64,000 nt of DNA from the NCBI GenBank assembly GCA_017625695.1, contig JAGAKI010000058.1:1-64000 (forward strand). Reading direction: 5' to 3'. The position numbers were made by a program, and so were the translations under genes. Each line of letters opens with the position of its first letter. The stretch's first letter is position 1. The notes beneath the pieces were generated by a model. It was not told the DNA's origin and did no database searches. It saw nothing but the letters and a program-made list of their open reading frames with translations. The stretch comes from Clostridia bacterium (GTDB lineage: Bacteria > Bacillota > Clostridia > UMGS1840). Positions 35,511-44,113 of the stretch are shown here, piece by piece.

Positions 35511-35518
35511 TATTTGTG

Positions 35519-35989
35519 ATGAAAAAACCAAATCTGTCTGCACTGTTGCGTATCGCAATCACCGCCGCACTGTATGTAGCATTAACTCTGGCAATTGCCC
35601 CGCTGTCTTACGGACCGGTGCAGTTTCGCATCTCTGAGGTGCTGACTCTGCTGTGTTTTTTCCGAAAGGACTATTGCTACGCATTGATTTTAGGCTGTTT
35701 TATCAGCAATTTGTTCAGTCCTTTTCCGTTGGATATTCTGTTTGGCGTGGCATCCACAGTGTTTACTGTGGTGGGTATCCGTTACTCGAAAAATCTCTGG
35801 GTTGCCTCAGGATTCCCTGCCCTTTCCATGGTGTTTATCGGCTGGGAGCTGGTCTATGTGGGAATGCCCTTCTGGTACAGTTTTTTGACTGCGGCACTGG
35901 GAGAAATCGGAGTGGTAACCGTCCTCGGTGTTCCCCTCTTTCAAGCCTTGCAAAAAAACCGTTTCTTCCGGGAAACGGTGCTTCAATAA
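35519..35989 (+). CDS. queT: QueT family queuosine-precursor transporter
   Basis: This 156-residue integral membrane protein has about five hydrophobic helices (IAITAALYVALTLAIAPLSY, YGPVQFRISEVLTLLCFFRK). The motif QFRISEVLTLL and FSPFPLDILFGVAST are characteristic of the QueT (COG4708) S component of an ECF-type importer of preQ1 or queuine. ATG 35519 follows AAGGGAG; translation further upstream would run through the leader structure. The gene begins the housekeeping block after the element. Confidence 0.9.
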   Translation: MKKPNLSALLRIAITAALYVALTLAIAPLSYGPVQFRISEVLTLLCFFRKDYCYALILGCFISNLFSPFPLDILFGVASTVFTVVGIRYSKNLWVASGFPALSMVFIGWELVYVGMPFWYSFLTAALGEIGVVTVLGVPLFQALQKNRFFRETVLQ

Positions 35990-36013
35990 ACTCTGAAATA
36001 ACGGAGAATTACT

Positions 36014-36556
36014 ATGTATCAAACCATTACCTCACAGGCAAACGCACTCATCGAAGAATTCCTTGCAAAAACCAATCTTTCTTCGGGAATGCTTTTAGTC
36101 ATCGGCTGTTCCACCTCAGAAATCCTGGGAGAAACCATTGGTTCTCATTCAGCATACGAGGCGGCAGAAGCCTTATATCAGGGACTTTATCCCGCCCTTC
36201 GGGAACGGGGTATTTTTCTTGCGGCACAGTGCTGTGAACATTTAAACCGTTGCCTGGTGTTGGAACAGGAAGCGGCAAACCGCTACGGATACGAGCCGGT
36301 CTGCGTGATTCCCAAGCCTAAGGCAGGCGGTTCTTTTGCCACCGCTTGTTACCGGAATTTCAGCCACCCTGTAGTGGTGGAAAACATTTCGGCGCATGCA
36401 GGTATTGATATTGGCGGAACCCTGATTGGAATGCATTTAAAAGCAGTTGCCGTACCGCTGCGTCTGACACAACATACAGTTGGCAAAGCTTCGGTGCTTT
36501 GTGCCTACAGCCGCCCCAAACTGATTGGCGGCGAACGCGCCGTATATCACGATTAA
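36014..36556 (+). CDS. TIGR01440/UPF0340 family protein (YwlG-like)
   Basis: This 180-residue soluble protein of the YwlG family (DUF436) shows the family motifs GCSTSEILGETIGSHSA, QCCEHLNRCLVLE and HAGIDIGGTLIGMHLKAVAV. The biochemical role of the family is unknown. It starts 25 bp after queT, with CGGAGAAT as ribosome site, and is probably co-transcribed. Confidence 0.9.
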   Translation: MYQTITSQANALIEEFLAKTNLSSGMLLVIGCSTSEILGETIGSHSAYEAAEALYQGLYPALRERGIFLAAQCCEHLNRCLVLEQEAANRYGYEPVCVIPKPKAGGSFATACYRNFSHPVVVENISAHAGIDIGGTLIGMHLKAVAVPLRLTQHTVGKASVLCAYSRPKLIGGERAVYHD

Positions 36557-36568
36557 AGGATCGATGTT

Positions 36569-37027
36569 ATGAAAAAACCGAACAAATGGTGGATTTATGC
36601 CCTGTTGACACTGAGCTGGACGGGCGTTATTTTCGCCTTTTCTCTGCAACCGGCAAACGCTTCAGCAAATCTTTCGGGCGGGTTATTGCAACGTCTGCTA
36701 AATTTGTGGTATCAATGGACCAACCTACAGATTCCCGTGGATGCCGTCCACCGACTCTTTCGGAAAGTGGCACACTTTGGCGAATTTTTTGTATTGGGAA
36801 CCTTTGCATTTTTCTGGTTTCACAAGCTGAAAAAATCCCGTTTTTTCCCTTTGGTTTATGGTGCATTGGTTGCCGTTTCGGATGAAACTCTGCAGTTTTT
36901 TACCGGCGGAGGACGTTCGATGCGTCTCACCGACATGGGGATTGATCTCTTAGGTTGTGCTTCCGGAATTCTGGCGATCTCTGCTCTTTGTTATCTGATT
37001 TCCAAAAGAACGCAAAAACATTCTTGA
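36569..37027 (+). CDS. VanZ-like membrane protein
   Basis: This 152-residue protein has about four transmembrane helices and the VanZ-like motifs FSLQPA, FRKVAHFGEFFVLGTFAFFW, SDETLQFFTGGGRSMRLTDM and GIDLLGCASG. VanZ-like proteins are linked to envelope functions and low-level teicoplanin resistance in one system; the role here is unknown. It follows the YwlG-like gene by 12 bp in the same operon. Confidence 0.88.
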   Translation: MKKPNKWWIYALLTLSWTGVIFAFSLQPANASANLSGGLLQRLLNLWYQWTNLQIPVDAVHRLFRKVAHFGEFFVLGTFAFFWFHKLKKSRFFPLVYGALVAVSDETLQFFTGGGRSMRLTDMGIDLLGCASGILAISALCYLISKRTQKHS

Positions 37028-37146
37028 AAAAATATGGATTTTTATGCCGGATTGTTTGACAATTCGGCATTTATGTGATATGATAATACCAAATGAAACA
37101 AAAGCCAAATAGGGAATTTGATTTTTGTTTGAAAGGAGGCACCAAT

Positions 37147-37890
37147 TTGGGAAAAATTATTGTGATTGCATCCGGAAAAGGCGGAGTCGGAAAAACCACC
37201 GTTGCCGCTAATTTATCTGCCGCACTCGCCCTGGAAGGAAAACGTGTGCTGGTAGTAGATACCGATATCGGACTTCGTAACTTAGATATTATTTTAGGTG
37301 TGCAGAGCGTAATCGTGTATGATATGACGGATGTTTATGACGGAAAAATTGACCTGATGGATGCCTGCTATCATTTTTCCGAGTTCGGTGAATTTTATTT
37401 TCTTCCGGCCTCGCAAACCATTGATAAAGAGGATTTAGATGAGGATAAGTTCATCGCTATGATCAAACAAGCAGCAAGCCGCTTTGATTTTGTGGTGTTG
37501 GACTGCCCTGCCGGCATTGAAACCGGTACCAAAAATGTGATGAAAACGGCAGATACCATCGTCACAGTTGTTACACCAGACTTTGCATCTTTACGGGATG
37601 CTGACCGTTTGCTCAGTCTGGCGGGAGAATACAAAATCCGTGAAAATTTTGTGATTATCAATAAATTCAATCAAAAACTGGTCCGCAAAAAAATAATGCC
37701 GAATGTGGACGAAATCTTATCCCGTTTGGGAACACCGCTCCTTGGCATCTGGTGCTATGAGGACAGTATGCTGTCCTATCAGAACCGGGGTAAGCTGATT
37801 GTAGCAGACAAAAAGCCAAAGTGTGTGAAAGAAATCAAAAATTCCGCAAAACGGCTGATTGGAGAACAGATTCCCATTCAATTACGATAA
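37147..37890 (+). CDS. minD: MinD-like ParA-family ATPase lacking the usual C-terminal helix
   Basis: This 247-residue cell-division ATPase has a deviant Walker A KGGVGKTT, the switch motif DTDIGLRNLDIILG, DCPAGIE and VTPDFASLRDADR, all diagnostic of MinD. TTG 37147 is the best start because AAAGGAGG ends 8 bases before it. The protein ends SAKRLIGEQIPIQLR, so the C-terminal amphipathic membrane-targeting helix present in typical MinD (about 265-270 residues) is not visible. No minC or minE gene lies nearby. Either membrane binding is achieved differently or it is a MinD-family protein with another role. Confidence 0.88.
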   Translation: MGKIIVIASGKGGVGKTTVAANLSAALALEGKRVLVVDTDIGLRNLDIILGVQSVIVYDMTDVYDGKIDLMDACYHFSEFGEFYFLPASQTIDKEDLDEDKFIAMIKQAASRFDFVVLDCPAGIETGTKNVMKTADTIVTVVTPDFASLRDADRLLSLAGEYKIRENFVIINKFNQKLVRKKIMPNVDEILSRLGTPLLGIWCYEDSMLSYQNRGKLIVADKKPKCVKEIKNSAKRLIGEQIPIQLR

Positions 37891-37934
37891 CTATTTAACC
37901 AACTACGAAAACAGAAATGGAGGTTTCACAGACA

Positions 37935-38336
37935 ATGAACATTGCACTGATTGCACACGATAAGAAAAAAGAACTGATGGTTCAGTTTTCCATCGCTTAT
38001 AAGTTCATTTTGCAAAAGCATAACCTGTTTGCCACCGGTACCACCGGCGGTCTGGTAGCAGATGCCACCGGCCTTTCGGTTCATCGGTTTTTATCCGGTC
38101 CCCAGGGCGGTGACCAGCAGATTGGCGCCCGCATCGCCTACAATGAAATCGACCTGGTTCTGTTTTTTCGTGACCCCCTGACCGCACAGCCTCACGAACC
38201 GGATGTCAATGCACTGTTCCGTTTGTGTGACGTGCATAATATCCCTCTGGCAACCAACGTAGCAACCGCAGAAGTCTTGATTCAAGGTCTGGAACGAGGT
38301 GACTTCGGCTGGCGTGATATTGTTAACCCCAAATAA
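37935..38336 (+). CDS. mgsA: Methylglyoxal synthase
   Basis: This 133-residue enzyme converts dihydroxyacetone phosphate to methylglyoxal and phosphate, a bypass of lower glycolysis. Family motifs are [36 protein letters not shown] (catalytic Asp), and [14 protein letters not shown] with NVATAE. ATG 37935 is chosen because GGAGG lies before it; the earlier in-frame ATG at 37917 overlaps that site. It lies between minD and comEC-like genes, a common arrangement in Clostridia. Confidence 0.95.
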   Translation: MNIALIAHDKKKELMVQFSIAYKFILQKHNLFATGTTGGLVADATGLSVHRFLSGPQGGDQQIGARIAYNEIDLVLFFRDPLTAQPHEPDVNALFRLCDVHNIPLATNVATAEVLIQGLERGDFGWRDIVNPK

Positions 38337-38341
38337 CAGGT

Positions 38342-40486
38342 ATGTTTACTACAGCTTGTCTGTTGTCTTGGATTTTCGGAATATTTTTATCAGGATATTT
38401 GGGCCCAAATATCCTGGTTTTTATATTACCCCTCTTTTTGGGAATTTTGCTGTTATCCCACCGTATTCTGACGGGTCACAACTTCGCTAGAACACCTGCA
38501 TATACCAAAATTCTCAAAAGTATTTTTTGCGTGATGCTCTGTCTGATTGGTTTCCTCTGGTATTCGGTAACAGAAACCATGGGTTATCGGGATGCTGTGG
38601 CGTTCCGGGACAGTTCGCCTTCGTCTCTGTCCGGCGTGATTGTCAGCGAGGTTTCCCGCTATGATTCCACGAATTATTTCTATCTGAAAGAAGACGGAGG
38701 CAGGAAAATCCGGGTTACTGTCCGTACCGACAAGCCTTTGTTTGTGGGGCAGCACCTCACCATAGAAGAACCAACCCTGACACCCGTCAATATTGCAAAT
38801 AAAGAAATTCAATCTACCAGAAAGTTTTTAGGAAACGGTGCAACCTTAACCGCCACCTTTCCCTATTCCCCAACCTTCACCGTAAACGGTATCCAAAATC
38901 CGGTGCTGTATTATGCCAAATGGGCAAGAAACGAAACCGCCAAGTTATTCGGCACTCTCTTTTCCTCCGAAGTTTCCGGCTTTCTGACCTCTCTTTTAAG
39001 TTCCGACCAGTCCGGTCTGTCCGACGAATTATATCAGGATTTTATTGCCACCGGCTCCATTCATATTCTGGTGGTGTCGGGGATGCATTTTAACTACCTT
39101 GCAGGAGCCTTGTTATTTCTTCTTGGCTTCTTTGTGCAAAGCAGACGGAAGAAACTGCTGATTACCCTTCCCCTTCTTTTGCTGTTCTCTGTTTATACAG
39201 GCGGGACGTTGCCCGTACTTCGTGCATTTTTCATGACTACTCTTCTCTTTTTGGGAGATTTATTTTACAAAAAACGCTCCCATTCGTATGTTACCATTCC
39301 CGCATTGGCAAGTCTGTTTTTATTGGTTTCGCCCACGTTGGTATGGAATCCGTCCTTTCTGCTTACCTTTGGTGCAACACTTGGAATCACCTGGTTTTAC
39401 CGACCTCTGCTCCAAAAATTTCAATGGATTCGGCCGGAATTTCTTCGTTCCTATCTGGCATTACAGCTGTCGGTACAGGTGTTCACCTTGCCCATCGTCT
39501 GTTTCTTTTTCTCACGGATTTCCAAAGTCAGCATCCTGACCAACTTTTTGGTTGCACCCTTGGTTCCTGTCATCCTGATATTGGCGATGCTGATTCCCGT
39601 GACGGCAAAAATTCCCGTAATTTCTACTGCAATGATTGCAGTAACAGAGTGGATTTGCAACTCATTTTTATGGTGTGTCAAAACTACGGCAAAGCTGATG
39701 GCACCATTGCGGTTTTTGATCAGCGAAATTCCGTTTTTAGCACTGTTGTGCATAGGCGGAGGTCTGTTTTTTTGGACAAATGCCCAAACCAACAAACGAA
39801 AAATTGCCTGTTTTCTGCTGATTGCAAGCTGTTTCACCATAGGCACAAGACACTGGATACTTCCGCCGGAAAAAGACCATCTTACACTTACCTTTTTCGG
39901 TGCCTCCAATACCCAGTCAGTTTGTATTGCTACCCCAAATGACCATCTGATTCTCTACGGAACCATAAAAGATATTGTAAATGCCCGTTATTCAGCGGCG
40001 TTTCCTGCGGGAACCCCCATTTCTCTTCTGATCTTGACCGACCTTTCTGACCCGGGTCTGATAAACGAATTGCTCACTACCAATCCAATCGGACAGGTAG
40101 CACTGCCCGAAGCTTACCGGGACAACTGGGATAGTCCTTGCCCGGTTCGTTTTTGCTCCTCCGACCTAACCACTGTAATAGATGGAACAAAGCTTACATT
40201 AGTAACCGATGCAAAGACTTTTTTGGAGGTAGAATTTAGCTACAAAGGAACCGTCTTTTCTATGACGCAGAACGCAAAGTATCTGCTTCAAAACCGTAAT
40301 CCCAAAAAATACTGGATTTATAACTTCCGCCGAACAGGAAAGGATGCCCGTGAAGTTGCCCTGCTCCCCAATGGGGAACGGCTCTTTTCCAAAAAACCGT
40401 GGCATCCGGACGGAAAACTCTACGATAACACTTCCATCATCTATGTGGACCAGGCAGGTCTGACCCTGCAAGGTCTCACAGAATAG
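38342..40486 (+). CDS. ComEC/Rec2-type membrane protein with degenerate C-terminal domain
   Basis: This 714-residue membrane protein belongs to the DNA-uptake channel family. The N-terminal DUF4131-like region (two helices and an OB-like part) is followed by the competence domain (HILVVSGMHFNYLAGALLFL, the hallmark of ComEC, then many helices). The C-terminal 190 residues align in position with the ComEC metallo-beta-lactamase-like domain, but the HxHxDH zinc site is missing; the position reads LILTDLSDPGLINEL. The nuclease-like domain is therefore probably inactive. The gene lies between mgsA and holA. Function in competence is inferred. Confidence 0.87.
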   Translation: MFTTACLLSWIFGIFLSGYLGPNILVFILPLFLGILLLSHRILTGHNFARTPAYTKILKSIFCVMLCLIGFLWYSVTETMGYRDAVAFRDSSPSSLSGVIVSEVSRYDSTNYFYLKEDGGRKIRVTVRTDKPLFVGQHLTIEEPTLTPVNIANKEIQSTRKFLGNGATLTATFPYSPTFTVNGIQNPVLYYAKWARNETAKLFGTLFSSEVSGFLTSLLSSDQSGLSDELYQDFIATGSIHILVVSGMHFNYLAGALLFLLGFFVQSRRKKLLITLPLLLLFSVYTGGTLPVLRAFFMTTLLFLGDLFYKKRSHSYVTIPALASLFLLVSPTLVWNPSFLLTFGATLGITWFYRPLLQKFQWIRPEFLRSYLALQLSVQVFTLPIVCFFFSRISKVSILTNFLVAPLVPVILILAMLIPVTAKIPVISTAMIAVTEWICNSFLWCVKTTAKLMAPLRFLISEIPFLALLCIGGGLFFWTNAQTNKRKIACFLLIASCFTIGTRHWILPPEKDHLTLTFFGASNTQSVCIATPNDHLILYGTIKDIVNARYSAAFPAGTPISLLILTDLSDPGLINELLTTNPIGQVALPEAYRDNWDSPCPVRFCSSDLTTVIDGTKLTLVTDAKTFLEVEFSYKGTVFSMTQNAKYLLQNRNPKKYWIYNFRRTGKDAREVALLPNGERLFSKKPWHPDGKLYDNTSIIYVDQAGLTLQGLTE

Positions 40487-40495
40487 GAGCCGGTT

Positions 40496-41506
40496 ATGGA
40501 CTTAAAAACTCTCAATCAATCAATTACCAATCAAAACTTTTCTTCTGTGTATTTTTTCTACGGAGAAGAAGACTATCTGAAAGAATTTTACTGCAACCGC
40601 ATCATTCAAAGTGCGGTCGATGACAGCCTCGCCTGTTTTAATCTGTTTCATTATCAGAATCCTCCCACTCCGGAAGAACTGGTCAATGCCATGGAGCAAC
40701 CGCCCGTAATGGCAGATTACAAGGTGATTTATCTGAATGAGCTGGATATTTTAAAATGCGACAGCGCCTTTCGGGAAACTCTGCTTTCTCAGCTGGAAGC
40801 GGTAGCCGATTTCACCATTCTACTCATTCGGGAAACGTCTGTAGACAAGCGTTCCCGTCTTTGGAATCTGATACAAAAGAAGGGGGAAACCATCGAATGT
40901 AACTATCCCTCTGATGCAGATATGCGTGCCTTTATTAACCGGGAATTCCAAAAACGGCAGAAAAAAATCTCCGCTCCCCTCATCGAGAAAATCTTACGGG
41001 AGCAGGAGCCTAAAATGCACTCAGTTTTAAATCTGATTGAAACTGTTTGTGCCTATTTACAGGACGTGGAAACCGTCAGTGAGCAAAGCTTAGACCGTTT
41101 TATCCAGAAGTCTCTGGAAACGGTGGTTTTTGACCTGTCAGAAGCATTGGTAAACCGAAAAAAACAGGAAGCCTATACCATTTTAAACAAACTGAAACTC
41201 AACCAGACGAAAAATCCGCCTCAGGTGTTGTTTTCTCTTCTGACCCGTCATATTTTAGGTCTTTATTTGGCAACAGCGGGACAAAATGAGGGAATCCCCA
41301 CCCCGGAAATCAAAAAACTGATTGGGAAAAACACCCCTGATTTTGTCATTGGTAAATACCTTCGTCAGGCAAAAAACATCCCTCCAAAAAAACTGGAAGA
41401 GCTGATTTTGTACTGCTCCGATATGGATTACAAATTAAAAAGCGGAAAACTGTCTGACCCCTATCTTCTGATTGATACCTTATTTTTAAAATTCTGGGAG
41501 CTGTAG
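40496..41506 (+). CDS. holA: DNA polymerase III delta subunit
   Basis: This 336-residue clamp-loader subunit begins with SVYFFYGEEDYLKEF, the typical start of HolA. It contains LLIRETSVDKRSRLWNLIQK, the helical lid, and a C-terminal collar domain with YLRQAKNIPPKKLEELILYC and SGKLSDPYLLIDTLFLKFW. It opens the beta clamp during DNA replication. It directly follows comEC by 9 bp, the arrangement seen in most bacteria. Confidence 0.95.
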   Translation: MDLKTLNQSITNQNFSSVYFFYGEEDYLKEFYCNRIIQSAVDDSLACFNLFHYQNPPTPEELVNAMEQPPVMADYKVIYLNELDILKCDSAFRETLLSQLEAVADFTILLIRETSVDKRSRLWNLIQKKGETIECNYPSDADMRAFINREFQKRQKKISAPLIEKILREQEPKMHSVLNLIETVCAYLQDVETVSEQSLDRFIQKSLETVVFDLSEALVNRKKQEAYTILNKLKLNQTKNPPQVLFSLLTRHILGLYLATAGQNEGIPTPEIKKLIGKNTPDFVIGKYLRQAKNIPPKKLEELILYCSDMDYKLKSGKLSDPYLLIDTLFLKFWEL

Positions 41507-41541
41507 AATCCGAAACAATCCCAAAGAAAGGAGCCTGAGAA

Positions 41542-42477
41542 ATGGCACTGTTATTAGAAACTGTCAACGGAATCTTACCCGTTTTTCTGGTGATATTTTC
41601 CGGTGCTTTTTTCAACCGTCTTGGATTTTTCTCCGAAATCACCAAAGATGAAATCGTAAAACTGGTTTATTATATCGGTACCCCCGCCCTGCTGTTTCAC
41701 ACAGTAGCCAATGCGGAGTTATATCAGTCGTTTCATCCGAAGTTTGTCCTGTTTCTCTTGTGTGCCATCATCGCGTATCTCTTTCTTTTGGTTTTCCTTT
41801 GTCGCGGCATCAAAAATCCCTCCAAAAAGGCAGCTGTAATTCAATTGGGATTCCGATCCAACTTCGCCATCGTGGGAATCCCTCTGGCAATGAATCTGAT
41901 GGCGGAAGAAGGCGTCTTGATGACTGCCATTTCCCTTGCATTTGTCACCATTTTATATAACGTTTCGGCTGTGTTTCTCCTGTCTTATTACGGAAAACAG
42001 GAAAAGAATCTTTTCCGGCTGATACTGGGGGCATTAAAAAATCCTCTCATTATCGGCACGCTTTTAGGACTTTTGTTTTCCCTTTGCGGATGGAAGCTTC
42101 CGTTCATTGCCGATAAGAGCCTGGAAACACTCGGTTCCATTGCCTCCTCTATGGGGCTTCTGATGATTGGTGCAACCATCACTGTCACGGGGTTCCAAAA
42201 AAACCGTATTTACATTCTGTGGGCAGTTTTTTTCCGAAATTTGTTAGCCCCTGTCCTGTTTTTAATGAGTGCCGTTTGCCTGGGATACCGGGGTGATTTT
42301 CTTGTGATTACCGCCATTTTAAGTGCCACCCCCTCGGCAGTCAACTGCTTTGTTATGGCAAAAAAAATGGGAGCTGACCCGGACATTTCCGCCTATGGCG
42401 TATCGTTAACCTGCCTTTGCAGTATTGTGAGTATTTTCTGCTCCGTCTATTTTCTAAAACTCTTCGGATTGGCGTGA
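41542..42477 (+). CDS. AEC family transporter
   Basis: This 311-residue membrane protein has about ten helices of the auxin efflux carrier superfamily, with motifs ILPVFLVIFSGAFFNRLGFF, LGFRSNFAIVGIPLAMNLMA and a second repeat ending PSAVNCFVMAKKMG. Members export organic acids or related anions; the substrate here is unknown. The ribosome site is AAAGGAG. Confidence 0.9.
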   Translation: MALLLETVNGILPVFLVIFSGAFFNRLGFFSEITKDEIVKLVYYIGTPALLFHTVANAELYQSFHPKFVLFLLCAIIAYLFLLVFLCRGIKNPSKKAAVIQLGFRSNFAIVGIPLAMNLMAEEGVLMTAISLAFVTILYNVSAVFLLSYYGKQEKNLFRLILGALKNPLIIGTLLGLLFSLCGWKLPFIADKSLETLGSIASSMGLLMIGATITVTGFQKNRIYILWAVFFRNLLAPVLFLMSAVCLGYRGDFLVITAILSATPSAVNCFVMAKKMGADPDISAYGVSLTCLCSIVSIFCSVYFLKLFGLA

Positions 42478-42485
42478 ATTCTTGT

Positions 42486-43175
42486 ATGAAATTCCTATTT
42501 TCAACTCTGTGCCCTTTTTGTGAAAAACCGGTTACGCCCGGAGATTTTTTATGCGAAAGCTGTCGAAAAAAGCTTACCTCCTACCAAAAGCTTCCCAAAT
42601 GTCCTCTCTGCGGCAGAACTGTTGTAACTACAGGCATTTGCAACGTTTGCGAAGAAAATTCCCCCAAATTTGACCTGGCGATTTCCTGTCAGGGATATCA
42701 CGATGTGTTTAAAGATGGACTTTTGGCATATAAGTTCCGCAGAGAATTCTATCGGGCGAAAGGGTTTTCCCGTCTGATGACAGAAACATTCCGGAAACTG
42801 GGCGTTTGTGCGGACTGTATCACTGCAGTTCCCTCCGACCCGTTCACTGTCTCCAAACGTGGCTACAATTCCTCTCTGGAACTGGCATTTCCCATGAAAA
42901 AGCTGTTAAAGCTTCCCTTTTATCCTACCCTGCTTCGTAAGAAATGGTTCGTCAAACGTCAGGCAACCTTAAATCGGAAGGAACGTCTGGAAAACGTCAA
43001 AGGCAACTTTTGTTTTTCCAAACGGTTCTCCAAACGGATTGCAGGCAAACGAATTCTGTTAGTCGATGATGTTATGACCACCGGTGCCACCGTCAACGAA
43101 TGCTGCAAACTGTTAAAGAAAAACGGTGCGAAAGAAGTCTACGTGGTTACGCTTCTGGGCAACAATCCCAACTGA
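42486..43175 (+). CDS. comF: ComF family phosphoribosyltransferase-like protein
   Basis: This is a 229-residue protein. An N-terminal zinc finger of CxxC pairs (CPFCEK, CESC, CPLCG, CNVCEEN) is followed by a PRTase domain with the binding loop ILLVDDVMTTGATVNECCKLL and the upstream RGYNSSLELA motif. ComF acts in DNA uptake in competent Bacillota. ATG 42486 is taken as the start; an in-frame GTG at 42474 overlapping the preceding stop is possible. Confidence 0.9.
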   Translation: MKFLFSTLCPFCEKPVTPGDFLCESCRKKLTSYQKLPKCPLCGRTVVTTGICNVCEENSPKFDLAISCQGYHDVFKDGLLAYKFRREFYRAKGFSRLMTETFRKLGVCADCITAVPSDPFTVSKRGYNSSLELAFPMKKLLKLPFYPTLLRKKWFVKRQATLNRKERLENVKGNFCFSKRFSKRIAGKRILLVDDVMTTGATVNECCKLLKKNGAKEVYVVTLLGNNPN

Positions 43176-43230
43176 TTTTTTTGAAAACTTCTGCCAACTG
43201 ACACTTTTTTAAAAATTTTTCAATTATATC

Positions 43231-43259
43231 TTGATTTTTCAAAAATTGTATGCTATAAT
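43231..43259 (+). promoter_or_regulatory. Promoter of tRNA-Pro
   Basis: TTGATT (43231-43236), 17 bp, TATAAT (43254-43259). Confidence 0.75.
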
Positions 43260-43284
43260 ATCATCTGTCCGCAAACGGACATCC

Positions 43285-43360
<76 letters not shown>

Positions 43361-43361
<1 letters not shown>

Positions 43362-43403
43362 AAATCGACAAGATTCGATAGAGTCTTGTCGATTTTACTT
43401 TTT
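43361..43403 (+). terminator. Terminator of tRNA-Pro
   Basis: AAAATCGACAAGA / TCTTGTCGATTTT forms a perfect 13-bp stem, followed by a T-rich tract. Confidence 0.85.
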
Positions 43404-43809
43404 ACCTATTCACTCTTCACTATTCCCTAAAATCAACCTTGTCGATTTGAAGTAATAAGTAATATGTAATAGTGAAAAAGTAAGGTGCAAAATCGCAAAG
43501 CGATTTTGTTTTCAGAGGATAAAATCTTATTATGACCATCGAAAATCTTTGATTTTACGGCATTTGTGAGTAAATCCTATAAAAACACCCGCACCAAGAA
43601 AAAAAGAGCAATACTGCAAAGTATTGTTCTTTTTTTAATTTAATCAATGAACAGGATTTGAACCTTAAGAAGGCAACGAGCGTTTATAAAAGTTGCCGGT
43701 GGCAACTTTTTAGCAAAGTTGGTGCGCAAGGCGGGTACCGAAAGGCATCGCCTTTGGGTCGCCGAGCAATCAAGACGCCTATGGCGGCTGTATCCTGTTA
43801 TCCCGACCA
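43362..43809. other. Possible scar of an element integrated at the tRNA-Pro 3' end
   Basis: The last 18 bases of tRNA-Pro (ATCCTGTTATCCCGACCA, 43344-43361) recur as a direct repeat at 43792-43809, and each copy is followed by its own terminator. The 448 bp between contain an inverted copy of the tRNA T arm (AACAGGATTTGAACCT, 43650-43665), a terminator-like hairpin at 43600-43637, other small hairpins and no gene. This is the pattern left by integration into a tRNA gene followed by internal loss, or by decay of a second tRNA copy. Confidence 0.5.
43792..43809 (+). repeat. Duplicate of the tRNA-Pro 3' end
   Basis: It is an 18-bp exact copy of the tRNA 3' end including CCA. Confidence 0.9.
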
Positions 43810-43814
43810 CCTGA

Positions 43815-43848
43815 AACCTCGGAAACCTTGTCGGTTTCTGAGGTTTTT
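43815..43848 (+). terminator. Terminator after the duplicated tRNA end
   Basis: AACCTCGGAAACC / GGTTTCTGAGGTT (one mismatch) is followed by TTT. It may be the original terminator of the tRNA. Confidence 0.75.
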
Positions 43849-43922
43849 GCTTTGTCTAAAAAAGTGTAAAAAACCAAGTTTGACCACAGATTAGCCATAT
43901 TTTATGCCTCAAACGCAGTCGT

Positions 43923-43979
43923 AGCAAGACTTTTTTGGATTTATGAGGGATAATTTTTCGTTATCGTCTTGCTTTTTTT
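43923..43979 (+). terminator. Terminator-like hairpin before pnuC
   Basis: AGCAAGAC and GTCTTGCT are perfect complements flanking a long loop and are followed by a T-run. The right arm overlaps the pnuC -35 box. Confidence 0.5.
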
Positions 43980-43997
43980 CGTTTTATCTGCTACAAT
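43969..43997 (+). promoter_or_regulatory. Promoter of pnuC
   Basis: TTGCTT (43969-43974), 17 bp, TACAAT (43992-43997). Confidence 0.65.
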
Positions 43998-44002
43998 ATA
44001 CT

Positions 44003-44107
44003 TAATGAAATAATTACACTGCCACCGGGTAGTAGATGCTGGAAGCATCCGTTCGTATATCGTTAGGTCTTTGAAGATATACTTGCGGATGTTTGTTTTT
44101 TTGGAGG
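44003..44107 (+). promoter_or_regulatory. Attenuator-like leader of pnuC (candidate riboswitch)
   Basis: Two hairpins exclude each other. GATGC-TGGAA-GCATC (44035-44049) shares GCATC with a two-part terminator stem, CATCCG/CGGATG and GTATATC/GATATAC (44046-44091), which is followed by TTTGTTTTTTT. The ribosome site GGAGG follows at once. The upstream GCCACCGGGTAGTAG could be part of a ligand pocket. I do not recognise the class. Confidence 0.55.
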
Positions 44108-44113
44108 TTCGTT

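Noticed and set aside
44003-44107. Resemblance of GTAGATGC...GCATCCG and CCACCGGG in the pnuC leader to THF and ZTP riboswitches
   Set aside because: The leader is too short and lacks the other conserved parts of both classes; only a few bases agree.
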